NCBI GenBank assembly: GCA_964430245.1
Contig: CAYSEW010000003.1
Location: 62,001 to 126,000, forward strand
DNA: 64,000 nucleotides
Origin: CAYSEW01 sp964430245
GTDB taxonomy: Bacteria > Bacteroidota > Bacteroidia > Flavobacteriales_D > Parvicellaceae
Direction of reading: 5' to 3'
Shown here in pieces: positions 1 to 9,691 of the stretch; position 1 is the stretch's first letter, and the number at the start of each line of letters is the position of its first letter. The notes beneath the pieces were generated by a model. That model had not been told where the DNA came from, searched no databases, and worked only from the letters and a program-made list of their open reading frames with translations. The position numbers and the translations under genes are program-made.

Positions 1-2384
1 ATGTCAATAAAATAAACACGCTACCAGCTAGTCTTTACAAAACAAATCCCAATTTCAACTATGGTTTCCCTGTTCCTAATATTGGACCAGTTTCTGGTAT
101 TAACCCTTCTGGTGATTACCCTTATGCAATGCACGATAATAAAGCAAAATACAGATATGACAACAGTACTTATAAAGCTCCCTGTATTTCCACATGTTCC
201 ACAGATATCATTGATGAATACAGCTCTTGCGCTTCTAGTGTAGACCTGCTAGCTCCTACAGAAAACACCATAAAGATCCTATATGGAATTATTATAGAAG
301 ACATTCCTAATACTTATGGAGGTGGAACTGAAGGAAATCCTGAGATTTACATTAAAATGTATAACAATGCTGGCACATTGGTTTTTTCAAGTGAAAATAG
401 CTACATAAGTGCTACTCCTGATATTTACATTTCCTGTGATTTTCTACCTATAGATGTTAATGATGCCTACCATGTCTATGTGTATGACGATGATGGAGCA
501 ATTAACCCTGATGATTTTTTAGGCACAGTATCCTTTCAAGGGTCAAGTAATTCAAATTTTTTCTTTGATTACATCTCTGGCGAATTACTTCAAATCCAGC
601 TTAATAAAGAGTCCTATAATACTCAATATCAATGGAGCAATGGAAGTAATTCTAATCCATTAACAGTCAACCAAAGTGGTACTTATTCTGTAATTGTGAC
701 TAATAATTTTGGATGTGAAAGCACTGACAGTTCTATTGTTACACTTGCTCCTGCTCCTCAGATTACATCTCAAAATCTTAATCTCCAAGAGATTTGCTTA
801 GGAAATACCATTAACCCTTTATCGATCAATACATCTGGTGGAATTAACCTTTCTTATCAATGGTACATCAACAATACCAATAATACATCTGGTGGTAATT
901 CTATCAATGGCGCTAACAATTCTTCCTATTTGCCCAACACTACAAATTCAGGAACCTATTATTATTATTGTGTGGTAAGTGACACTAATACTGGTTGCAA
1001 TGATATTTTTTCCAGTGTTGCTACTCTTCAGGTCAATGATCCTCTATCGATATCTACTCATCCATTATTAAGTCAGACAACCTGTGAAAATGGGGTGATT
1101 TCTCCCATCAGCTGCAACACAAATGGAGGTGGAACAATTTCTTATCAATGGTATATAAATTCAACTAATAGTAATTCTGGGGGAACAGCAATTTCTGGTG
1201 CCAATTCTTCTACCTTTACTCCTTCTCTACAAACTATTGGAACTCAGTATTATTACTGTGAAATTAATTCAACTGGATTAGGATGTAATTCAGTTATTTC
1301 AAATACTGCAGAGGTCATTATTATAGATCCCATCAATATAAATTCTCAACCAATTTCAAGCCAACTCATTTGCTTAGGTGACACTCCAAATAATCTGTTA
1401 GTTAGTGCCAATAGTAATTCTAACCTTACCTATCAATGGTATTTGAATAATATTAATTTGAATAATGGTGGATCAGTAATTTTTGGAGCTAATACAGCTA
1501 ATTATCTACCACCTTCCAATAATGTAGGCACCTACTATTATTATTGCCAAATAAATTCATCAGTAGCTGGCTGTAATAGTATATTCTCAGACATTGCAGA
1601 AATTTCTATACAATCACCTATTTCAATTACCCAACAACCCTCTTTATTTGAAGAGGTTTGTATCTACGACACCAATTCTTATATTGAAATTTTATCATCA
1701 GGGAATAGTCTCTATCAGTGGCATCAAAACTCAATGAATTCTTATTTTAATTCAAGTGCAATTAATGGTGCAATAAACAATAGCTATTCTCCTTTCTCTA
1801 ATAGTCCAGACTCCTTATATTATTTCTGCATTATCTCAGATCCAAATGCCATTTGCCCTGAAGACACATCAACTATAAGCACAATTCATTATTTAGATTA
1901 TCCAACTGCAGCATTTGTCTATTCCGATTCTGCTTTATTTGTTTCATTTACAAATAATAGCATGAATGCCATACTATATGAATGGGATTTTGGAGATGGT
2001 ATCTCTAGTAATGCTAGTCATCCAATTCATCAATATGTGAACTCTGGAACATATACTATTTCCTTAATTGCTGAAAACAACTGTAATACTGATACTACAT
2101 ATCAAACCATCACATTAACTTTGGCAAGTATAGAAGAAACAGAAAATGCAGCACTTTTTATATATCCAAACCCTACGTATGGAGACTGCATAATAGACAT
2201 AAAAACTAATGGAATACCTGATGGATCAATACAACTACTTGACCTGAATGGGAAATTAATTATGGAACAATTAGTTAATAAAAAAAGAACAGAACTTAAT
2301 TTTAGAAAATTAGAAAGAGGAGAGTATATGATCCTTTATCAATCAAAAGAACAATCAATCATCAAGAAAATAATCTTACATTAA
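1..2384 (+). CDS. Secreted Ig-like repeat / PKD protein with T9SS sorting domain (5' truncated)
   Basis: The frame is open from base 3, so the true start lies left of the window; the first ATG (129) is internal. The C-terminal part seen has four Ig-like repeats of about 95 residues (roughly bases 770-1890). Each repeats the pattern L-x-YQWY, GG-x-x-I-x-GAN, then G-T-x-YYYC and GCN. A PKD domain follows (YEWDFGDG near 1980, ending in a NxGTYTISL-type strand), then a T9SS type A sorting domain (FIYPNPTYGDC near 2157, ending in a short basic tail). By family knowledge this is a surface or secreted adhesin-type protein exported by Sec and then T9SS. Nothing indicates an enzyme in the visible part. 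The stop overlaps the convergent peroxidase gene by four bases. Confidence 0.85.
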   Translation, partial: VNKINTLPASLYKTNPNFNYGFPVPNIGPVSGINPSGDYPYAMHDNKAKYRYDNSTYKAPCISTCSTDIIDEYSSCASSVDLLAPTENTIKILYGIIIEDIPNTYGGGTEGNPEIYIKMYNNAGTLVFSSENSYISATPDIYISCDFLPIDVNDAYHVYVYDDDGAINPDDFLGTVSFQGSSNSNFFFDYISGELLQIQLNKESYNTQYQWSNGSNSNPLTVNQSGTYSVIVTNNFGCESTDSSIVTLAPAPQITSQNLNLQEICLGNTINPLSINTSGGINLSYQWYINNTNNTSGGNSINGANNSSYLPNTTNSGTYYYYCVVSDTNTGCNDIFSSVATLQVNDPLSISTHPLLSQTTCENGVISPISCNTNGGGTISYQWYINSTNSNSGGTAISGANSSTFTPSLQTIGTQYYYCEINSTGLGCNSVISNTAEVIIIDPININSQPISSQLICLGDTPNNLLVSANSNSNLTYQWYLNNINLNNGGSVIFGANTANYLPPSNNVGTYYYYCQINSSVAGCNSIFSDIAEISIQSPISITQQPSLFEEVCIYDTNSYIEILSSGNSLYQWHQNSMNSYFNSSAINGAINNSYSPFSNSPDSLYYFCIISDPNAICPEDTSTISTIHYLDYPTAAFVYSDSALFVSFTNNSMNAILYEWDFGDGISSNASHPIHQYVNSGTYTISLIAENNCNTDTTYQTITLTLASIEETENAALFIYPNPTYGDCIIDIKTNGIPDGSIQLLDLNGKLIMEQLVNKKRTELNFRKLERGEYMILYQSKEQSIIKKIILH

Positions 2385-2902
2385 TTCAATAGCTCAGTTA
2401 TCTTTTTAGAATCTGGTTTGGTCATACTTCGATATCTATGAATAAGTATCCCATTTTCATCCAGTAAATATTTTTCGAAATTCCACTTAATATCTCCAAT
2501 ATAATCAGGGTTTTCCTGCTTATTCAACCAGCTGAACAATGAATGAATATCATCCCCTTTTACAGATACTTTCTCTGCCATCTGAAAGCTAACACCATAA
2601 TTTTTTTTACAAAATGCATTGATCTCTTCATTAGATCCTGGCTCCTGAGCACCAAAATTATTGGCAGGAAAACCAATGATCACTAATTGATCTTTATATT
2701 TTTCATGAACTTGTTGCAATTCAGTGTATTGAGGAGTAAATCCACATTTACTTGCAGTATTTACAATCATAATCATTTTCCCTTTATAATCTGCAAAAGA
2801 TATTTCTGATCCATCTATTGATTTAAAACTGAGATCATGTATAGTTTCTTGTGACATAGCGAATAAATTAATTATTAAAAAAAAGAGTACAATTTTTTTC
2901 AT
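2381..2902 (-). CDS. Glutathione peroxidase family protein, exported
   Basis: A 173-residue thiol peroxidase of the glutathione peroxidase family, which reduces hydrogen or lipid peroxides, in bacteria usually with thioredoxin as electron donor. A short hydrophobic N-terminus (residues 1-18) looks like a signal peptide, so it probably works in the periplasm. The catalytic set is visible: Cys53 in NTASKCGFTPQY, Gln86 in the NNFGAQEPGS segment, and Trp140-Asn141 in KWNFEKYL. The catalytic residue is Cys, not selenocysteine. In the usual FPCNQFG segment the Cys is replaced (FPANNFG), so any resolving Cys must lie elsewhere; Cys98 is a candidate. It lies just downstream of the OppA-like gene on the same strand, 41 bases away, and could be co-transcribed with it. 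Confidence 0.9.
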   Translation of the reverse strand: MKKIVLFFLIINLFAMSQETIHDLSFKSIDGSEISFADYKGKMIMIVNTASKCGFTPQYTELQQVHEKYKDQLVIIGFPANNFGAQEPGSNEEINAFCKKNYGVSFQMAEKVSVKGDDIHSLFSWLNKQENPDYIGDIKWNFEKYLLDENGILIHRYRSMTKPDSKKITELLN

Positions 2903-2943
2903 GTTTTTGTTTGTAAATGTAATGACTAAAATAATTCACAAAA

Positions 2944-4581
2944 TTATTGTTCAACTATTTTTACATTTTTCAAATAAAGCATATTCATAGAATTACTTTT
3001 AACTCCACTTACTCTATGAGAGTAAAAACGCAGTGTTTCTCCATAAAAAAGAGGAATTACAGGAACTTCTTCCTGAATAATCTCCTGCATTTGCCTGTAT
3101 AGGTCATACCTTTTATCTACTTCTTGTTCTTTGATAGCTTGCTCATAAAGCCGATCATAATTATCATTTTTAAAATGAGTATAATTATATCCTTTTTCAG
3201 GGAAAAAATTATCACTATAAAATAATTGTAAATAATTAATAGGTTCTGGAAAATCAGCCACCCAGGATTTTCTGTAAAAAACTGATTCAAAAAGCATTAT
3301 CCTTTGCCTTAAAGAAGAGCTGGTATGAAGATCAATTTTAACATCCATCCCTATATCTTCAATTTGCTTCTGAAGGAATTCACAAAGCATTTTATAGGGC
3401 TCTGTAGCACTCAATATTATAGTTGGTTTATTATTTCCAACTTTAAACCCACATTCAGATATTAATCTCAATGCAAGATCTTTATTATAAGTAAACCCAT
3501 CTACTTTGAATTGATCAAATCCAGGCATCCCATAAGGAACAAAACCATTTTCTGCAGGCATACCTACTCCATTTCTTAAGTATTTCACTAATTTATCTCT
3601 ATCTATAGCATAACCAATTGCTTTTCTTAGCTTTTTTATCTTTAGTGGGTTATTAGATTTATTATTAATACTATCATCTACCAAAATGCCAATATAATCT
3701 GTATATAACCATGGCTTTTTTTCTAAATAAAACCGATCTTTAAATTCATTTTTTAAATCTCCATTCTTTGTAAGCAATGCATCCTTATCATCCTCATTTA
3801 AACCAGAGATCATTTCTAATTTTTCTGATTTAAATTTGATTAACTCCTGATATCTGTCTCTTAAAAATGTAATAGCTACTGCATCTAAATAAGGTAGCTT
3901 CTCTCCTTTTTCATCTATTTCAAAGTAATTTTTATTCTTTACAAGAACAATTTTTACATCCTTTTTCCAAGATCTTAACTGAAAAGGACCAGTTCCAATA
4001 ATATGTTGAGAAAATTCATCTCCATAGTGATCTACGACTTCAGAAGGCACGATAAAACCGTATGGTAAGCAGAGCTGATAAAGGAATGAAGGTTGTGATT
4101 CTATAAGAGATATTTGAACCGTTGAATCATTTATTGCTACAATACCCTTATCACCGCCTTCAACATTATTGAAAATATATTTTCCAGGAGATGCAGTCAT
4201 TGGATTAATGATTCTTTTAAAAGAATATACTATATCATCAGCATTTACGAATCTATTTTTCGGAATTATTAATGAAGATGTATGAAATTGCACATCTTTC
4301 CTTAAGTGAAAAGTATATATTTTTCCATTGGGTGAAACTTCGTAATCTTTAGCAATACAAGGCTGCAGCTCCATGTTATGATCCAACAAAACTAGTCCAT
4401 TAAAGATTTGATAAGATATCAGGAAATCTTCATATTTACTCATCTTTGCAGGATCAAGCCAGCTAATTCCTCCAGGTTCATTATATCGAAATAAAGATTG
4501 ATCACTGATCTTACTTTTATCTGAAATATTGCACGAATTAAGCAATACTAAAACCAAGAAATATAGAAGGTTTCTTTTCAT
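2944..4581 (-). CDS. Peptide/oligopeptide ABC transporter substrate-binding lipoprotein (SBP_bac_5)
   Basis: A 545-residue extracytoplasmic solute-binding protein of the OppA/DppA family. It has a lipoprotein signal ending in the lipobox LLNSC (Cys17), so it should be membrane anchored. Family features are visible: the early segment with ISYQIFNGLVLLD, the block YTFHLRKDVQFH, the GTGPFQL segment, and the C-terminal RLYEQAIKEQEVDKRYDLY and VPVIPLFY segments. Length is normal for the family. No permease or ATPase gene is next to it, so the transporter partner must be encoded elsewhere or the protein has another role. The ligand cannot be told from sequence. Neighbours are the peroxidase downstream and divergent mtaB upstream. 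Confidence 0.9.
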   Translation of the reverse strand: MKRNLLYFLVLVLLNSCNISDKSKISDQSLFRYNEPGGISWLDPAKMSKYEDFLISYQIFNGLVLLDHNMELQPCIAKDYEVSPNGKIYTFHLRKDVQFHTSSLIIPKNRFVNADDIVYSFKRIINPMTASPGKYIFNNVEGGDKGIVAINDSTVQISLIESQPSFLYQLCLPYGFIVPSEVVDHYGDEFSQHIIGTGPFQLRSWKKDVKIVLVKNKNYFEIDEKGEKLPYLDAVAITFLRDRYQELIKFKSEKLEMISGLNEDDKDALLTKNGDLKNEFKDRFYLEKKPWLYTDYIGILVDDSINNKSNNPLKIKKLRKAIGYAIDRDKLVKYLRNGVGMPAENGFVPYGMPGFDQFKVDGFTYNKDLALRLISECGFKVGNNKPTIILSATEPYKMLCEFLQKQIEDIGMDVKIDLHTSSSLRQRIMLFESVFYRKSWVADFPEPINYLQLFYSDNFFPEKGYNYTHFKNDNYDRLYEQAIKEQEVDKRYDLYRQMQEIIQEEVPVIPLFYGETLRFYSHRVSGVKSNSMNMLYLKNVKIVEQ

Positions 4582-4709
4582 TTTTATAATGACATCAAAA
4601 TAATAGATATATATGCATATAAAGAAAATTCAACCATGTATTTATTCACAATTTCATTGATCACATTCAATGTAAATACCAATAATATGGAAATAACATT
4701 GGATTCATC

Positions 4710-4717
4710 TATTTTTG
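4710..4717 (+). promoter_or_regulatory. Bacteroidota -7 box (TATTTTTG) for mtaB
   Basis: TATTTTTG matches the Bacteroidota -7 consensus TAnnTTTG exactly and ends four bases before the mtaB ATG. This implies transcription starting at or close to the start codon. No clear -33 TTG is seen at the expected distance, so the call rests on the -7 box alone. Confidence 0.5.
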
Positions 4718-4721
4718 CAGC

Positions 4722-6059
4722 ATGAACCAATACGGAACAGCAGCATTTTACACATTAGGTTGTAAGCTTAATTTCTCTGAAACTAGTACTATCGCTAGAA
4801 ACCTGGAAGAAAATGGGTTTGCAAAAGTTGCTTTTGAAAATAAGGCTGATGTATATGTGATCAATACTTGTTCTGTAACAGACCAGGCAGATAAAAAATG
4901 CAGAAACATAGTTCGAAAAGCATTGAGCTATAATCCAGAAGCATTTGTCATAGTTATTGGTTGTTATGCTCAGCTTAAACCCGATGAGATCTCTAATATT
5001 GAAGGAGTAGATCTTGTCTTAGGAGCCAATGAGAAATTCAATATCATTCATTATTTAGCAGACTTTAGTAAAAAGAAAAAAACTGTTATAATGAATGCCC
5101 CAATTAAAGAGACCAAAACATTTGTGCCAGGATTTAGTACTGGTGATCGCACACGCTCTTTCCTAAAAGTACAGGATGGTTGTAATTATTTTTGTTCTTT
5201 TTGCACCATTCCTCTAGCAAGAGGAAGAAGTCGTAGTGGCACTATTAAAGAAACTATTTCTAAAGCAAAAGAACTAGCTAACAATGGTGTTAAAGAGACA
5301 GTCCTTACTGGTGTAAATATTGGTGATTTTGGATATGGAACAGATGAAGATTTCTTTGGTTTAATTAAAGAACTAGATAAAATTGAAGGTATTGAAAGAT
5401 TTAGAATCTCTTCAATAGAACCAGATCTTTTAACTCCTAAGATCATTGATTTTGTAAGTAGGTCCAAAAAATTTGTTCCACATTTTCACATTCCTCTTCA
5501 GAGTGGATCAGATCTCTTGTTAAAGAAAATGAGAAGGCGTTATGATACTACTCTATATAAAGAAAGAGTTGAATTGATCAAGAAAACCATGCCTGACGCT
5601 TGTATTGGGGTTGATGTAATTATAGGATTTCCAGGTGAAACTGAAGCTGAATTCAATAAAACTGTTTCCTTCATCAATGAACTTCCTGTCTCCTATCTGC
5701 ATGTGTTTACTTATTCTGAAAGAAACAACACTACTGCAATTCGTATGGATGAAATAATTCCCATGAATATTCGAAGAGAAAGAAGTAAAAAGCTGAGGAT
5801 ACTTAGTGAAAAGAAAAAACGAGCTTTTTATGCGACTCAAGTAAATAAGAATGAGCAAGTGGTTTTTGAAAAAAATGAAGATAATGGTCATATGTTTGGA
5901 TTCACTTCCAATTATATTAAGGTAAAAGTCCCCTTTAACCCTCTAATTGTTAACGATACTGCTTTTGTAAAAATGACAGCAATTAATAATGATGGCACCA
6001 TGAATGTTACTTTTTCGGAAAAGCTTGAATTTACTCAGTCTCTTATAGAAATTAATTAA
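4722..6059 (+). CDS. mtaB: tRNA t6A37 methylthiotransferase MtaB
   Basis: A 445-residue radical-SAM methylthiotransferase that adds a methylthio group to t6A37 of tRNAs reading ANN codons (making ms2t6A). Three domains are seen in order. The N-terminal UPF0004 domain carries cluster cysteines Cys14 (TLGCKLN), Cys50 (INTCSVT) and Cys81 (GCYAQ). The radical-SAM domain carries Cys154/Cys158/Cys161 in CNYFCSFCTIPLARG. A C-terminal TRAM-like region follows. TLGCKLN and SRSG in the radical-SAM loop favour MtaB over MiaB or RimO. The enzyme is cytoplasmic. The gene stands alone between a divergent lipoprotein gene and the barrel gene at 6180. The ATG at 4722 directly follows a -7 box, which suggests a leaderless message. 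Confidence 0.95.
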   Translation: MNQYGTAAFYTLGCKLNFSETSTIARNLEENGFAKVAFENKADVYVINTCSVTDQADKKCRNIVRKALSYNPEAFVIVIGCYAQLKPDEISNIEGVDLVLGANEKFNIIHYLADFSKKKKTVIMNAPIKETKTFVPGFSTGDRTRSFLKVQDGCNYFCSFCTIPLARGRSRSGTIKETISKAKELANNGVKETVLTGVNIGDFGYGTDEDFFGLIKELDKIEGIERFRISSIEPDLLTPKIIDFVSRSKKFVPHFHIPLQSGSDLLLKKMRRRYDTTLYKERVELIKKTMPDACIGVDVIIGFPGETEAEFNKTVSFINELPVSYLHVFTYSERNNTTAIRMDEIIPMNIRRERSKKLRILSEKKKRAFYATQVNKNEQVVFEKNEDNGHMFGFTSNYIKVKVPFNPLIVNDTAFVKMTAINNDGTMNVTFSEKLEFTQSLIEIN

Positions 6060-6179
6060 TGTGTCATTCTAGCTTAATTACATTAAACCTTTTAAAATAA
6101 TTAGAGTCAATTTATGTTAACATTGATTAACATTTGTTTTTGAAAATAATACCTATTTTAGACAGGTTTTTAGAAAAAT

Positions 6180-8906
6180 ATGAAAAAATACTTCAGCTTT
6201 TTAATAGCTATATTCATTTTACAAATAAGTTCATTTGGTCAAGAAGAAATTGTAATCAAAGGAAATTTGATCGACAAATTAAACGATTCACCAAAAGAAA
6301 ATGCCGTAATCATGGCGATCAGACTCAAAGACTCTGTTATGCTAGGTTTTGTAAGATCAGATATGAATGGGGAATTCAACCTAACCTTACCAATGGATAC
6401 CGTTGAAATTATTATTTCACATCACCAATATGATGATAAATACATCTTTTTCTTCCCTAGTGCAAACAATAAAGAAATCAATTTAGTAAACACCTATTTG
6501 CCTGAAAAAAGTGAAATGATGAATGAGGTCACTATTTATGCTTATAAAGAACCCGTTCATTTTAGAGGAGATACCCTAGTTTATCTTGCAGATTCATTTA
6601 AAACAAAACAAAACGCTGTTGTTGAGGATCTACTTAAAAAACTTCCTGGAATAGATGTTGACAAAGATGGTCAGATCACTGCTCAAGGCAGAGAGGTGAA
6701 TAAAATTTTAGTAGATGGAGATGAATTTTTTGGAGACGACCCCACTATTGCTACCAAGAATTTGGGTGCTCAAGGTGTAGAGTCTGTTGAGATCTATGAA
6801 GAAGAAAATGAAGATGATAGCGAAACTGCCGATGAAACTATTCAGGTGATGGATCTAAAAATGAAAGAAGGATCTAAGAAGGGATATTTCGGCACCATTT
6901 CTGGAGCTACGGATTTTACCAACTTTTATGAAGGGGAGCTACTAGCCAATAGATTTAAAGATGATTTTAAAATCTCTGTTTTTGCCCTAGGATCTAATAC
7001 CCCTAGATCTAACTTTGGAATGGGAGATGTTTATAAATATGGTTTAACAAATAATTCTTCTTATAGTTCTCAATTCTGGAATTGGGGAAATAATAGTAGC
7101 CCAAGTGGTATTCCAAGAACATTCAGAAGTGGCTTTTATTACAGCGACAAGATTTCTAAAAAAACAAAATTAGGGGCCAATTACACCTATAATAATAATC
7201 AGCTGAATTCTATTACAGATCAATCTTCTCAATATTTCCTACAGGATACTACCTATATTACCAATGAAAAAAGTGCTGGAATTGAATTTTCAGAGTCTCA
7301 TTCCATTAATTTAAATTTAACCCACCAATTAGATTCGTTAACTGAAATAGAGTTAATACCTAGAGTTAGAATCAATAACAACAGCTATAATTCCTTTATG
7401 CAAACAGATTATGTTTCTAGGGATGACACACTAACATCAAGTAATTTATTAAACAATTATAATTCCTCAGATGAATTCACCTTCTCTAATGAGATCAAGC
7501 TAAATAGGAAATTTGCGAAAGAAAAAAGATTATTTAAACTTGCCTATAGGTTTGGAATGACTGAAAACAATCAAAAAGATTCTCTTTTATCAGAAAATAT
7601 CTTTTATACTGCTGGTTTCTCAAATGACACCATTGATCAGCTACAAACCCAAAAACAAATTAATCAATACCACAGAGGTGATTTGTTATTCAGAGAGCCT
7701 CTTAATGACAAATGGACTGCAGATTTTGAGTACTATATAAGGTATAGCCTTGATGATCAAAATAAAGAAACTTTCGATAACAACAATGAATCATATAGCT
7801 TAGTCAATAACGAGCTTACCAATCATTTTACTACAGATAAAATGATCAATAGAATTGGTGGATTTATTCAATACAAGCACAATAAACATCGACTTAAGAT
7901 CGGTACTTACGCAAGAAATGTATTAATTGACAATGTTAATCTGAATGACAATTCAACCATCCATCAAAACATATACAACATTCTTCCTCAGTTGAATTAC
8001 AATTACAAATTCAGTAATAGTAAAAGATTTCATTTTAGTTACAAAACCAACTCAGCTCAACCAAGCATGAGCCAGCTACAGCCTGTACCTGACAACAGCA
8101 ACCCCAATAGAATTTCTATAGGTAATTTAAACCTACAACCCACTTATGCTCATAGGTTTAATATGCGTTATAGCCAATGGAAAGCTCTCACAGGTAGCTA
8201 TTTATGGACCAACGCTAACTATAACATAACAGAAAATGCATTCTCAAATTCAGTTGTATATGATTCTATAGGAAGAACCATCTCACAAACTATTAATGTA
8301 GATAACAACCAAAATGGTAGCTTTTGGCTTGGAGCTGGAATCCCACTATTCAATAGCGTGGTTAGTATTAATCCAAGCATAAGCAGTAGCTATAACAACA
8401 ACACAAACTATGTAAATGGTCTTAAAAACATTACTGAAACCCTCAATGCTACAGGTGAACTTGAAATTGAGATCGAAACAGATACTATTGAGTTCTACAT
8501 AGGTGCAAATTACACCTATAGCTCACCTAATAGCACATTGAGTTTTTCAAGCAATCAACCTTTCTCTACTCAGGAATATTTTGCTGAAATTGGATTAGAA
8601 TTACCCTTCAAATTTAGAATTGAATCTGAGGCTATGTATACCATAAATAGCCAAAGACGAGAGGGCTACAACATTAATTTTTTAATTATCAATGCAGAGA
8701 TCAGTAAACGTTTTTTAAAAACAGAAAACCTGATACTTTCCCTCATTGGAAATGACATACTTAATCAAAATGTAATAGCGCAGAGAGTAGTTCAAGACAA
8801 TGTAATCACAGACAATAGGACTAAAATAATAACCAGGTATTTCCTTTTAAAACTAACTCTTAAATTCAACAACACTAAAACCAAGGTAGAAGATGGATTC
8901 CATTAA
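6180..8906 (+). CDS. TonB-dependent-receptor-like outer membrane beta-barrel protein
   Basis: A 908-residue outer membrane protein. The signal peptide is residues 1-20 (ending SSFGQ). A carboxypeptidase-regulatory-like beta domain follows (about 24-105, IVIKGNLIDKLNDSP). Next is a plug-like region with VVEDLLKKLPGIDVDKDGQI and KILVDGDEFFGDD (about 150-190), then a long alternating beta-barrel rich in Asn, Ser and aromatic residues. This is the architecture of the OMP_b-brl_3 / TonB-receptor-like family of Bacteroidota. The acidic stretch EIYEEENEDDSETADE just before the barrel is typical of the family. The cargo is unknown. It overlaps the GLPGLI gene by 14 bases, so the two are almost certainly translated from one message. 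Confidence 0.85.
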   Translation: MKKYFSFLIAIFILQISSFGQEEIVIKGNLIDKLNDSPKENAVIMAIRLKDSVMLGFVRSDMNGEFNLTLPMDTVEIIISHHQYDDKYIFFFPSANNKEINLVNTYLPEKSEMMNEVTIYAYKEPVHFRGDTLVYLADSFKTKQNAVVEDLLKKLPGIDVDKDGQITAQGREVNKILVDGDEFFGDDPTIATKNLGAQGVESVEIYEEENEDDSETADETIQVMDLKMKEGSKKGYFGTISGATDFTNFYEGELLANRFKDDFKISVFALGSNTPRSNFGMGDVYKYGLTNNSSYSSQFWNWGNNSSPSGIPRTFRSGFYYSDKISKKTKLGANYTYNNNQLNSITDQSSQYFLQDTTYITNEKSAGIEFSESHSINLNLTHQLDSLTEIELIPRVRINNNSYNSFMQTDYVSRDDTLTSSNLLNNYNSSDEFTFSNEIKLNRKFAKEKRLFKLAYRFGMTENNQKDSLLSENIFYTAGFSNDTIDQLQTQKQINQYHRGDLLFREPLNDKWTADFEYYIRYSLDDQNKETFDNNNESYSLVNNELTNHFTTDKMINRIGGFIQYKHNKHRLKIGTYARNVLIDNVNLNDNSTIHQNIYNILPQLNYNYKFSNSKRFHFSYKTNSAQPSMSQLQPVPDNSNPNRISIGNLNLQPTYAHRFNMRYSQWKALTGSYLWTNANYNITENAFSNSVVYDSIGRTISQTINVDNNQNGSFWLGAGIPLFNSVVSINPSISSSYNNNTNYVNGLKNITETLNATGELEIEIETDTIEFYIGANYTYSSPNSTLSFSSNQPFSTQEYFAEIGLELPFKFRIESEAMYTINSQRREGYNINFLIINAEISKRFLKTENLILSLIGNDILNQNVIAQRVVQDNVITDNRTKIITRYFLLKLTLKFNNTKTKVEDGFH

Positions 8907-9612
8907 ACCATATATCGCTTTCTTCCTTTTATTGTTTGTACTTTCTACAGGTATTGGGCAAATGAAGTCTGGCGTGATCATTTTTGAAAGAAAAACCAAC
9001 CTACTAAAAAAATACGATAATGAACAAAGCAGAAAATGGCTAGGAGATAAAAAAGTAAAAATTGATAAATTTGAGCTTCACTTCACTCCTACCGAATCCT
9101 TTTTTGTTCCTGTTAAAGTTCCAGACGAAGGTAGAATGGGTTGGTTGACTATGAAAAATACAGTTCATCAAGATTTAGAAAACAATGAACGATTATCCAT
9201 TTTCAATATGTGGGGAGAATCTATTTATGTAAAAGATGTTCTTGTAAAAAGAGAATGGAAAGTAACAGAAAGAAAAAGAAAAATTGCTGGTTATGAATGC
9301 CGAAGAGCGATTTGGGTAAAAAATGACTCTACTAAAATATATGCTTGGTATACAGACGCCATACTGCCTTCTTGTGGACCCGAAACATTTAATGGTCTTC
9401 CTGGAACTATACTGGGATTAGCCACTGAAGATGGTGGAGTAGTTTATTTTGCAAAAAGTGTAAAAGAACAGTATGCAGATATCAATGAATTGCTTCCTAA
9501 CACAAAGAAAAAAGATGTTCTTACTGAAGATGAGCTTAAAGTACAATTAGAAAAAAGAACAAAAGGAAATCCTTGGATGAAAAATGTTATTAATGAGATT
9601 TTTGCCTGGTAG
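8893..9612 (+). CDS. GLPGLI family protein
   Basis: A 239-residue exported protein (signal peptide about residues 1-22, ending STGIGQ) with the signature of the GLPGLI family near the middle: FNGLPGTILGLATEDGG. The conserved YECRRA and IYAWYTDAILPSCGPE segments that precede the signature in this family are also present. The family is Bacteroidota-specific, periplasmic or surface-located, and of unknown function; members often sit beside TonB-receptor-like barrels, as here. The start lies inside the barrel gene (14-base overlap), which supports coupled expression and a shared job. Length is normal for the family. Confidence 0.9.
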   Translation: MDSIKPYIAFFLLLFVLSTGIGQMKSGVIIFERKTNLLKKYDNEQSRKWLGDKKVKIDKFELHFTPTESFFVPVKVPDEGRMGWLTMKNTVHQDLENNERLSIFNMWGESIYVKDVLVKREWKVTERKRKIAGYECRRAIWVKNDSTKIYAWYTDAILPSCGPETFNGLPGTILGLATEDGGVVYFAKSVKEQYADINELLPNTKKKDVLTEDELKVQLEKRTKGNPWMKNVINEIFAW

Positions 9613-9691
9613 CTACCCTAACTCCTATGTCAATTTTTATTCCTCTTTAGTTATTTAACTAAATTCAATACATTTATCACTTATAATTTGT

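Noticed and set aside
5186..5891. Minus-strand ORFs within mtaB
   Set aside because: They lie opposite a strongly conserved enzyme gene and show no family features.
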